A stretch of DNA of 64,000 bases, taken from Cornus controversa. Its lineage: Eukaryota > Streptophyta > Magnoliopsida > Cornales > Cornaceae. Positions within the stretch are counted from its first letter, which is position 1; each line of letters opens with the position of its first letter. A model generated the notes under the pieces. That model saw only the letters and a list, made by a program, of their open reading frames with translations, made no database searches and had not been told where the DNA came from. Shown here piece after piece: positions 46,801 through 55,300 of the stretch. The position numbers and the translations under genes are program-made. The stretch lies in assembly GCA_026545225.1 (NCBI GenBank), contig CM048845.1:100498033-100562032 (forward strand). Reading direction: 5' to 3'.

Positions 46801-49361
46801 CTATCTTCAAGGTGGACAGGTGAGCTACATTCCAGGCATTTAAACATCTTTTATACTAAGCATAAAGATATTTTGATAGGAATCTTGAGCACACCAAAGA
46901 ACTTCTTTTTCAATTCAGTTTTACATTAACTATTGACCTAATATTTTCAAATACTTGCTGACAATCTGAAATGCACATGTTCTTTATGTTACCTTCCACA
47001 CATTTAAAATTCAGTTTCACATTTACTATCGACCTAATATTTTTCAAAATCATTGCCCTAGCCCCTAGTAATACTGAAAATCTGAAATGTGTTTTTTTTT
47101 ATTTTTTTTATTTCGGTAAACTGAAATTTATATGTTTCTTAAGTTGGGTGTTCTATACATTTCACTCTAGGATTAAGTAACCTACACCATACATTGATAA
47201 AACTTTTATACTCGATTTATGAAATACATGATTTATTCAAATATTGTAGTCTTATCTCAGTATTCACACCTACTTCAAAATAAGTGGGTGCCTCTGTGAT
47301 GAACTTAAACAAAATTGAAATTCTGGCTAACAATCAAGTCAATAATTTCATTTTGCCACCTTATTTGCAATGTTCAACTCTTAGGCTCCTTTTGGATCTC
47401 GGAAGATGGTAGTGAAAGGAAAGGAGGAATATGCCTGAAAATGGTTTCTTTTCTAAACTATTTTTTTAGCACTTTCCTTTTCTTTCCCATTATGTCTTTC
47501 AAGGAAGAACTCTAACTTCCACCCAAAAAATTAAAAATGTCAGATTCTAAGCTATGGCGAAATTATGTTTTTCCATTTTTATAGTATACCAAGCTAACTT
47601 TTGGAATATTACCTTGCATTCTTTATTTATTTGTTTATTTTTTTTGCTATCTTTTGGAAGTTTCTATTTTTTTCCTAGTTAGTACACACACCCACCCCCA
47701 AAGAATTGTTTGCACTCAAGAGGACTTATCACCTTAGACCTAGTGCTTGGTAGGCACTAGGGCCAAGTTCTTTCTCCACTTGAGCCAACCCCTTGGGGTG
47801 AAGTTTCTATTTCTACAACCCATGTGAGAGGGAGACTGGAGATGTAGCTTTTTGGACTGCAAAGATAGCATTTCCCTTTACTCCTTTAACAGTTGTGAAA
47901 TTACTTGTAGGTGGAAGGCATGCAAAAGCCATGTTCTGGTTCGAGTGATAAAAGCCCGCCAAAAGAGATTTTGTGGAAAACTGTACCTCATCGTTTGTTC
48001 TTTGGCCGTGATCGTACGAGCACATGGGGTCCTGGAGGAGTTGCTTTTCTTCAACCTGAAAGAAACATCAATGATAAAGCATACATGTGCCTCTATAAAA
48101 TTACGTATGTGGCTTGGTTCCCATTTATATATCAAGTTGCCTCTCTTTGTCTTCTTCTAGTAATCCTTTTGGAGTGCCCCCATAAGAATGTTTATCGCCT
48201 AAACATGAAAAATCTGATGAAACATACCAACTGTAAAATGGATTTTTATGCTAGTTCAAACATCTCACAGGCTGATTTATAACATTCCATTTATTTTTAA
48301 AATATTTTTATTATTTTTTACAGGCTTGAGCAGTTCAATGATGTTTTGCTTCAGGAAAATGTGCCAAGCTATGACATGAGTTCTCCTTTATTTGATTTGA
48401 CCGCTTTAAATTCCATTGCAAAGAAACAGTGCATTTCTGTGGAAGTTGTCAAGGTAAGTTCTGTGGTCTTGTATAGTTGTGGTATACACTTCTGCTTGTG
48501 GCAACAGCTTTGTTTTAGAAAACTCATAAGAAACGTATGTCATCATTAATCTATGCTGCTGTTTCATGCTTATATTTATTATAAACCAATCCTGTTTATC
48601 CTTACTGTTTCAGTCATTCAGGCTCTTTGTTTTGACTCTGAAATTTTCTGCTCTGAATCTTCCTCCTATATTGTCAACCAGTGCTGCATCTAACATATCA
48701 TGTGACAAGCCTCAACAAGAAACAAATTGTTAACACCTGGTTGTTGTTTTTACCCATTTGTTGGTCTACCAGACCAATCATATGGGTTCCAAAGATACAT
48801 CTTGAACCAAAAAATGACCCAGCATCATTATATAACCTAATTTATTATGCTAGAGGACAATAATAATCCTAACAAGTTTGTGATCCCTATATATGAATTC
48901 TTTCACCAGGGCAAAGTTCTTTGGGTATTGGGCTACTTTTGCAGCAAAAATTTATCTGTTCTATGTTCATGCATTTCAATTTGTGTTCTCAATATGTACG
49001 TGCTGATTGATTTTCATGCAGAGTGGCTGGTACCATAATGTCGTTTATATGGGGAAGGAGAACGATATTCCAATACTCACAATGACGTATGCACGTTTTC
49101 TTTCTTTTATCATTTTGGTGTTTAGAAGTCACTTTTTTGTCATTTGTTACAATTTTGTACAAGAAATGGAACTTATTTATTGCTTTATAATCCAGGTGCA
49201 CTCTTTCTGATATCAAGAGTTTCAAAACTGGTAAAGTTCCTTTACATGCACCAAACAAAGATTATGCCGATACCTTGGTGAAAGGCTTGGTAGAAGGAAA
49301 TCAGCTATCAGAAGAGGAAGCCATGGCTTACATACATGAATCTTCAACAAAACCACTGTGA
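28894..49361 (+). CDS. HDA5: Class II histone deacetylase, HDA5-like
   Basis: Fourteen exons join in frame to 686 aa: 28894-29072, 29621-29822, 30727-30873, 31019-31131, 31447-31658, 32545-32609, 32885-33055, 33259-33345, 46403-46523, 46611-46819, 47911-48104, 48324-48453, 49022-49086, 49196-49361. Exons 1-8 (residues 1-392) hold a Zn-dependent deacetylase that removes acetyl groups from lysines of histones and other proteins. Visible motifs are [10 protein letters not shown] (charge-relay His149/His150), [11 protein letters not shown] (Zn ligands Asp190 and His192), SAGFDA (Zn ligand Asp283) and LEGGYN (catalytic Tyr323), so it should be active. An acidic Ser/Asp/Glu linker (exon 9) leads to a second domain from about residue 480, opening WYASFGSNM. 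Length and layout fit Arabidopsis HDA5 (about 660 aa), which represses FLC with HDA6. Intron 8 is 13,057 bp because a retrotransposon sits in it. Confidence 0.93.
33815..33819. repeat. Target-site duplication GTTTC, left side of the retrotransposon
   Basis: GTTTC here equals GTTTC at 46178-46182, immediately outside the two LTRs. Confidence 0.85.
33820..34951 (-). repeat. 3' LTR of the retrotransposon
   Basis: 1,132 bp. On the minus strand it runs TGTTGGTATTGACG ... CTACAAATA; the final CA is changed to TA compared with the other LTR. It holds the same hairpin-rich tandem array as the 5' LTR but lacks about 50 bp near 33906, which the other copy has. Confidence 0.9.
34280..34710. repeat. Hairpin-rich tandem array in the 3' LTR
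   Basis: Units of about 30-34 bp, each with TTTATCCGTAGAGAGGA followed by a short palindrome such as GAGGAGTGATTCCTC or GAGGAACTCCTC. Confidence 0.85.
34952..34963 (-). other. Polypurine tract of the retrotransposon
   Basis: On the minus strand AAGGGGGCAAAA lies directly before the TGTTGG start of the 3' LTR, where plus-strand DNA synthesis is primed. Confidence 0.75.
35218..35354 (+). promoter_or_regulatory. Possible promoter/leader of the antisense gene
   Basis: A TATAAAA string (35222-35228) lies about 130 bases before the first in-frame ATG (35355) of the antisense PMD gene, followed by a C/A-rich leader typical of plant 5' UTRs. This suggests the gene has its own promoter outside the LTR. 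Confidence 0.4.
35355..38839 (+). pseudogene. Antisense plant-mobile-domain (PMD) gene carried by the retrotransposon
   Basis: Runs opposite to gag-pol. From ATG 35355 the frame reads [16 protein letters not shown] ... [20 protein letters not shown] ... [11 protein letters not shown] ... [20 protein letters not shown], the layout of the plant mobile domain (about 35400-36430). A TGA (35736-35738) and a frameshift near 36060 break it. Further on are two intron-like stretches with GT/AG ends and pyrimidine tracts (37165-37254 and 37626-37711), an acidic Ser/Thr/Pro-rich middle, and a C-terminal part that reads [15 protein letters not shown], a stop, then a coiled-coil-like tail at 38595-38839 ([20 protein letters not shown]). 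PMD proteins include MAIN and MAIL1 of Arabidopsis, needed for silencing and genome stability; copies are known inside plant retroelements. Function inside the element is unknown. Broken as it stands. Confidence 0.75.
39123..39772 (-). pseudogene. Integrase core and C-terminal part of Pol
   Basis: The rve core is readable: MDLIGPI with the first catalytic Asp, LSDNGTPF with the second, and [16 protein letters not shown] with the Glu, so the D,D(35)E set is present. The frame shifts near 39300, after which [19 protein letters not shown] continues to the end of Pol. It would insert the element's cDNA into the genome. Confidence 0.85.
39870..40379 (-). pseudogene. Integrase N-terminal / zinc-binding part of Pol
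   Basis: Two related modules follow each other: [20 protein letters not shown] near the start, and [20 protein letters not shown] near the end. Such a doubled His/Cys region before the integrase core is usual in Tat-type Pol proteins. A short frame break (about 39773-39870) separates it from the integrase core. Confidence 0.65.
40734..41375 (-). pseudogene. RNase H and second (archaeal-type) RNase H of Pol
   Basis: The first half ([20 protein letters not shown] ... [19 protein letters not shown]) is the RNase H that normally follows reverse transcriptase. The second half ([20 protein letters not shown] ... [15 protein letters not shown]) is a distinct RNase H with its own Asp and Glu, the double arrangement found in the Tat lineage. 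Together they would remove RNA from the RNA:DNA hybrid. The frame ends at 40734 in a TAA-like break; a remaining piece of the second domain continues below to about 40600. Confidence 0.8.
41326..41607 (-). pseudogene. Pol segment between reverse transcriptase and RNase H
   Basis: Reads [20 protein letters not shown] ... [20 protein letters not shown], the linker/thumb region of Ty3-type Pol, in a frame different from both neighbours. Overlaps the RNase H frame at its end, which marks a frameshift. Confidence 0.7.
41750..42550 (-). pseudogene. Reverse transcriptase of the retrotransposon
   Basis: 266 codons: acidic protease-RT linker, then [67 protein letters not shown] and [15 protein letters not shown], all Ty3 RT blocks in order. 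The catalytic box that should read Y-(V/I)-D-D is YIDV in this copy: the second Asp is Val. With that loss the enzyme should be inactive. The frame is otherwise unbroken, which makes it the best preserved part of the element. Confidence 0.9.
42693..43425 (-). pseudogene. Protease region (retropepsin-like) of the retrotransposon
   Basis: Three frame pieces (43425-43204, about 43204-42949, 42941-42693). Near 43190 the minus strand reads [20 protein letters not shown], the aspartic protease active site in the D-N-G-S form used by many Tat elements, followed by [20 protein letters not shown] and, after a stop, [20 protein letters not shown]. Stops and shifts break it. Confidence 0.7.
43430..44888 (-). 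pseudogene. Gag region of the retrotransposon
   Basis: The retrotransposon gag domain is at 44331-44026: [20 protein letters not shown] ... [20 protein letters not shown] ... [20 protein letters not shown], which would form the capsid shell. Pro/Arg-rich frames lie before it (44888-44449) and a charged region follows (44025-43430), where a His/Cys pattern (about 43720-43640) hints at a degenerate nucleic-acid-binding part. Several stops interrupt the gene. Confidence 0.8.
44977..44989 (-). other. Primer binding site, tRNA-Arg type
   Basis: On the minus strand TGGCGACTCCACT starts two bases after the 5' LTR. It is complementary to the 3' end (AGTGGAGTCGCCA) of a plant tRNA-Arg, the primer used by Ogre/Tat elements. 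Confidence 0.8.
44992..46177 (-). repeat. 5' LTR of the retrotransposon
   Basis: 1,186 bp. On the minus strand it runs TGTTGGTATTGACGACC ... CTACAAACA, a canonical TG...CA LTR. It would hold the promoter for gag-pol. The tandem array at 45490-45930 fills over a third of it. Confidence 0.9.
45490..45930. repeat. Hairpin-rich tandem array in the 5' LTR (about 13 units)
   Basis: Units of 30-40 bp built on TTTATCCGTAGAGAGGA plus a short palindrome (GAGGAACTCCTC, GAGGAGTGACTCCTC, GGAGGT...ACCTCC). Unit borders differ slightly between copies, and the same array with fewer readable units is in the other LTR. Confidence 0.85.
46178..46182. repeat. Target-site duplication GTTTC, right side
   Basis: Matches GTTTC at 33815-33819. 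Confidence 0.85.
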
Positions 49362-51035
49362 TTGGTCAATATTTATGTTAAATTTCATGATAAAATTGCT
49401 TTGTAAGTTTATCCATTATTTCCTGGAAGCAATCACTAATTGCTAGCAGGTAACCTTAATTATGGACACATTGATTAGGCAGTTGTGGCTATTATAATAT
49501 GATTCAATACTGATGAAGTGATTTAAAGGGTATGTATATGATTTGCAGTCTGGATCAGATATTAGAAAGTTCAGCAATTGCTGCAGTTGCAAGTATCAAT
49601 GATCTTTCTTTCTTTCTTTCAGCTTGAAGTGTGGAGTATATTTTTCTACTCTCTCTCTCTCTGTCTACATATACATAGCTTGCTTCATGGTAGAGATGGG
49701 AGACGCAAAAAATTGACCTAATCTCAACCAAATTGTTGCATATGAGGTGCTGCTTGTTTCAGAACCTAATTGCAAGGCTAAAATTCCTTTTCATTCATTT
49801 AATTAATATGCCTATTTGTTTTGACAAACAAGAATAATCGAATCCCTAACCATGTAATAATCTGGTTTGATATCTGAGTTACTGAAGTCTCTCTCTCCTA
49901 TGAGCGACCGGCATACCATCTGAGAGGAGTACGTTTACAATACAATGAATGTGGACCTTATCGATGAATTTGGACCATGTGTTGTATCCACCCTGTGTCT
50001 TGTAAGGTTCAATTTTATCCGGTGTATTTACACCGGGTGTAGGATGCAAAAACTCAACTAAATGAATTAGCTCGAGAAATTTTGGGACCTTCAAATTATT
50101 GTCACAAGGCATCAATCTGATTTATTTGTAAGGAATTGATATGCATGAACAGTTACAGATAATCACAACCAGCAAAGAGATTCCATCAGTATTATAGCTT
50201 CCAACATTATCTTGTTCTTTTTTTTTTTTTTTTTTAATAATTGAGTTTGAGTAAGAAAATTGTTCAGTTTTTGTTAATAATTGGTCTTCAATCTTCCACC
50301 AATTATTAACAAAAATTTGATCTTTAATCTTTGAATTTTGAAATTAAATTTAAATTTTGATCATTATATAAGATAACCTAAACTAGATGCTTAAATCTTC
50401 CACCAAATGTGGTTTTTCAGATTGGTTAGAAACTTTGGAATATTACGATCATAGTAGTGCATCCGGTTGTTCAAAGATGTAAAATCTCACAATATGGTAG
50501 AAGAATCAATTAAAAAAGATTCCCTACTTCATGTGATAAAAGAATTAATTAAAAAAGATTCTCTAATTTTAGTTAGAAATTCGTTGGGTCCTTTAAGAAC
50601 AGCCCTTCAAATTTCCAATTTTTATTCATTTTACTATTTAATAACTCATAATCAGCTTCTGCTCCCACTAACTAACTATTTGCACTATAATATTTAATTT
50701 TGGGAGGTGACATTGGCAGTCCCTTTTTCTATACTTACACTCCAATCTTAAACAAAATGATATTTTTAACTTTAACTTCATAAGTAAATGATTATTTTTT
50801 TAAAATTAAACAACTACCGTTTCAATATGACTCTCTCTGTCTCCAATAACTAATGTCTTTGGTCTCTTTTGACCGTATTCAAATAAATACTTAAAAAAAG
50901 TTTTTTTTTGACAGGACCAAAAAAAAAAAAAGTTATCCATATTGAATAAATTATTTCTTTTACCCGGATAAAAAAAAATAAATTATTTCTGTTGAATATT
51001 CATCTCTTTTGACAAGTATTGGCTCCCTTAATTTT
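49362..51035. other. 3' flank of HDA5 and intergenic stretch
   Basis: No gene is supported. It holds a (CTTT)n/(CT)n patch near 49606-49660 and a T run at 50219-50235. The HDA5 3' UTR presumably occupies the first few hundred bases. Confidence 0.4.
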
Positions 51036-51038
51036 TTG

Positions 51039-51447
51039 GATAAATTATCTTTCTTGAAGTTTAGCTTAATTACCTTCAAATTAAAGTTTTTGCAAAATTA
51101 CTCATGTTAGACCAATAATTCGTTAAACAAAATCACATCTAATATACAATTACAAAAGTAATCTCAAGTTATAATGCTTTTGTATAAAAATAACCTTAAT
51201 TTCTAATCATTTGATTTAATATGTTATATATATATATTTTCTCTATGAATGCCACACTAGCACTACCGACACCAAGAGTAATTTTGATATTTTAATTTTT
51301 TATACTAATTGACTTTAACAGAGTTAATTGTCAATTAATGGTAGAGGGTATCCGGAGTAAAGTTAACCAAATCTCAGGAGGGTTGACCACTATATTTAAA
51401 AAACTTTAATTCAAGAGTAATTAGGCAAAATTTAGAGTGATTTACCT
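51039..51447. mobile_element. Small TIR element (MITE)
   Basis: The left end GGATAAATTATCTTTCTTGA and the right end read inward GGTAAATCACTCTAAATTTT lead into well-matched inner repeats (TTAATTACCTTCAAATTAAA against CTAATTACTCTTGAATTAAA). The inverted repeat is about 55 bp. No coding content. The flanks are T-runs, so a target duplication cannot be judged. Confidence 0.6.
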
Positions 51448-51490
51448 TTTTTTTTTTTACCCTTTTGGCTGCTGATGCAATAATAGAGAG

Positions 51491-51975
51491 CTAGAAAGCA
51501 CGGGCACGTACAACACGAGACGAAAAATCTCAAAAAAATAGGATATGAATACGGCAATGCTACGTCAAATAAATAAATAAATAAAAATATAATATTATAT
51601 ATCAAATATTAAGTTTTATTCTTCAACCACACAATAAATATACTTAAAGCAATTATACAAAATATAACAAGTTAAAATATAGAAATCTATCTTTTCTAAT
51701 ATTCTTTACAATGACTCACTTACTTAAGGGTTTTAAAAATATTTTTGTTTTATTATAAAATGATCATTATTTTCTAACCTATAAAGTTTTTAATATTACA
51801 ATCTTAACTCCATTTTATATAACAAAAAATTACAAATTTATTCCTAAAAGTATTATGGCGTATTATCACTTATTCTAGTCGTATCTTTCACATATTTTAG
51901 TTGTATCTGATATTCAAAAAATAATTTTAAAAAGTAGAATACTTTTTTGAAGTATCAGACACGTAGGAGCTCGAT
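51491..51975. mobile_element. Truncated copy of the GCACGGACAC-type hAT MITE
   Basis: Opens CTAGAAAGCACGGGCACGTA, as does the intact element at 56052. A piece near 51946-51972 (GAAGTATCAGACACGTAGGAG) resembles that element's internal GTGTCGGACAC repeats. The right terminus is not recognisable. Confidence 0.5.
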
Positions 51976-52099
51976 ATGGCCACGAAAATTTTTTGAAAGA
52001 GAGTAAGGAAACCAATGTGAAATATTGTGGCTTCACGAAAGTAGATGTACGTGTTTAGAACACCCGAATGTAGAAAATGACGCATACTTAAATATGGAA

Positions 52100-52220
52100 A
52101 AAGGATATAAACGACACCGTATCACAAGCTTTGGATCCAGAAAAGGATATAAACGACACCGTATCACAAGCTTTTATAGTAATTTTTTATTTTATCAACG
52201 TCAAGTGGAAACGACGCCGT
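52100..52220 (+). promoter_or_regulatory. Upstream repeat with AAACGAC(A/G)CCGT words before the ATP synthase gene
   Basis: A 33-base segment around GGATATAAACGACACCGTAT occurs twice with a 42-base period (52100-52132 and 52142-52174), and a third AAACGACGCCGT word stands at 52209-52220. They lie 180-300 bases before the ATG. Closer in, AAACCCTA (52298-52305, telo-box) and CTAGGGTTT (52349-52357) occur, words common in promoters and leaders of plant genes for mitochondrial and translation proteins. Confidence 0.5.
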
Positions 52221-52396
52221 TCTGTTCACTCAACTGAATTTACTACCTTGGCTGCCATTCTCGTGGAGAGAGACTAGAGCATATCAGAGCTGTTGAAAAC
52301 CCTATTGGTACAAAACAAAGTCGGATCTGCACAAATCCGTACAACCTCTAGGGTTTCTAAAGAAGAAGAAGAAGAAGGCTGATCATATCGAATCAA

Positions 52397-55300
52397 ATGG
52401 CGATGGCTGCGTTGAGGCGAGAGGGAAGGCGTTTCGCCCCTCTGATCTCTCCCAATCCCATCAATACTCTCCGATCCTCTCTCGCTCCTTCCCAGTACGT
52501 TATCCTTCCATTTCCTCTCTCTCTCTCTCTCTCCACACACACACACACACACAAACATCTATATAAACCTTTGGAGATCTACCATGTAACCAACGCAATT
52601 AGAACATGTGCACCTCAAGTAAGAATTTTTGTACACATTATGTTCACATGTTAAAAAACATCGATGCGTTAATTCAAATGATAATCAAGATAGGAAGATT
52701 TTCTAGGATGGAACTCAAAATGCTAATATAGGAAAGAATTATGGAGTGTATAAGGGGGAGAAGATAGGAATGTGGGTTTTGAGAGAGAAATGAGGCTGGG
52801 GAGTCGATATTTTGCAACAGAATTTGGGGCATGCCCTTATAACATAAAAGTGCATATTTTGTAGAAGTAGGTCAATGCTTGTGTGACTTTAAGAGACAGA
52901 TAAGAGCTAAATGGAATTTTTTGTCTTGTGGGGAAAATAGAATTGTCAATATGCAAATAGATGTTGGATACATTGATATAACACCTCCATATGCGCCTTG
53001 TGTGATTAGTTCTCAAATTCTTTATGTTTTGAGTTTGTGCCCAATGGAATGTTTAAGTGGGGAAAGTTCATAATTGATTTGAATCTAAAAGGAATAATGA
53101 TCTGCATTTGAAAAATAAAATCACAGGCTTTAGATATAAGAGTGTGTATTTTATTTGATTTTGCTGAAAGTAAAGAATGGCCTTGACTTGAAAATCCCAA
53201 AGGAAAGTTAGGTCTTGTTGATGCCCCATGTGCACTGGATTATGATTGATGTTGTTTGGATGCAATCAGTTAATAAAAATGTGATTCTACACTTATATAG
53301 GAACTTTACAGGATAATAGAATTGGACAGAGTTGAAAAAAGATGGTGTTATTTTGGTTTTTGTCCATAAAACATTTTGAACTTTTGCATAGCATCAACGT
53401 GTGGCAGTTTATGCCCATCCATATGCTGCAATATCACGAAGTGATGGCTGATGTTAGTTGACTCTAGGTACATATTGAAGAAGTTTGCTGATATCTATGG
53501 GTATCTCCCCCTAGTGGGGGCTACTCACTCATTGTAGTTGTTATTAAGGGGCGATTCAGGGTTCCTTTTCTTCTTCTTCTTCTTCTTTCTCCTTTTTCTT
53601 TTCTTTCTTTTTTTCTTTTCTTTTTCTTTTCGGTGCCAGTTGGGGTCCTTACAGTACCATTTGGTCCATTTTCGACTTTTTAACCTTCTCACTAAAGCGG
53701 TGCAGCTCAATCTACTCTGGGTTTAGCTTGGTACTGAATATATAGAGGAGAGAAGCTCTGCGGGTTCTTTTCAACAGTTGCATGCAACAGATGGAAAGGT
53801 CTTGTTGTTTATGGTGGCTTGTTTCTTTTATAAATCGAGTGTGGCGTATTTAGACATGCAGCAAAGATGAAAACCAAACTACAATGAGGATTATGCTTAC
53901 TACTTTTATTTTTTATAAGTAGATTATGCTTACTACTTGTGCAGTTATGCTCACAGGTCACTTTAGGACTTAGCTTTTTGGTCTTAGGTGTTCACACCTC
54001 ATCCTTAATTATTTCAAACTTAATTTAAGTTAATCTATGCTGGTATATTGTTTGGTCCAATGGTCAAAGTTTGAGCTGCCAATCTTGAGTTTGAGTTTGA
54101 GATAGCTACTTTGTGCAAAATAATGCAAAATGTTAGATTGTCCAGTCTTCTCCATGAAACACTTGCATAAGAATGAGCAATACTGGGTTATTATGCCTTT
54201 TAAAGTAAATTTAATCTGATTTAGCATCATCTAGAGGGGAAAGAAACAAAAATATGAATGTTGTTACTTTGTACAGAATAGCGTCAAGATGTTTAGAAGT
54301 GTAGTTAAACAAAACTAAATCAACAAAAACAAGTTTGATAACATAATTGTAGTTTTTTGATCTACTTGCATACAAAACTGGGTGGTTATACATATAAGCA
54401 ATCAGGTTGTGGCATAACATTCAATCTTCTTTGTTTTTTGCTGTTATTTGACATTTCTCCTGCAAATAATTTGTTAATGACACACGGTCAATGAGACGAG
54501 GAATATATCTCTATCATATGGGTTTTGAAGACTGTGACTTGTGGAAAATTAGATTGGATAGAGCTGGTGAGGTTAAGGGGTTCTCCAAGATGCATCCTTA
54601 CATTTAGCTGCCAACCCAATTACAGGAGGAGAAACAACAGTGAGATATAGGGCTTCTCAAATTTGGGCACCGTTCTTATTTTATTTTCTGTGAATTGTTT
54701 AAAATAGACCACCTTTGTAAGGGCTTGTCATGTGGCAACGGGAGTTTTAGGTTGTACTTCATCTTACATGCATTTATATTATTATCATATATCACCATTA
54801 AGCATAGAGCAGGAAGATTTCTTAAATTCTTATATGATACAGACATGATGTTATTGATTCTTATTGCAACAAGAGTTCCATTAATAATAATAATCCACCC
54901 TCAACAAAGCAGTATATTAAGTTTTTCTTCATATAACACTAACCATTTTTGTTTCATCTTTTGTTGCGGCTCTACAATGTTGTCTACTGTCTCTTTATGC
55001 ACTTCTAGTCCTCTAACTAATTTAGCTTGGGTGGGCAGGGAGGAGGCCTCTCTAGGTGTTCGTTCTATTTCAACTCAAATTGGTAAGAATTGTCATTATC
55101 TCATAGTTGCTGCCATTTCTCATTGTCATTACTTACATTCTTTCTTCCTTCCAGTGAATATACTCTTTCCCGTGAGTTTTGACTGTTTTATGTTCCTATT
55201 ATTACTAATGCAGTCCGAAACCGTATGAAGAGTGTCAAGAATATCCAGAAAATTACTAAGGCAATGAAAATGGTTGCAGCCTCAAAGCTGAGAGCAATTC

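Noticed and set aside
47315-48282. Open frames overlapping HDA5 exons 10-12 in other phases and on the minus strand.
   Set aside because: Shadows of the HDA5 coding exons and intron sequence.
53525-53726. Lys/Arg- and Phe-rich frames in ATPC intron 1.
   Set aside because: They translate a TTC/TTTC microsatellite tract.
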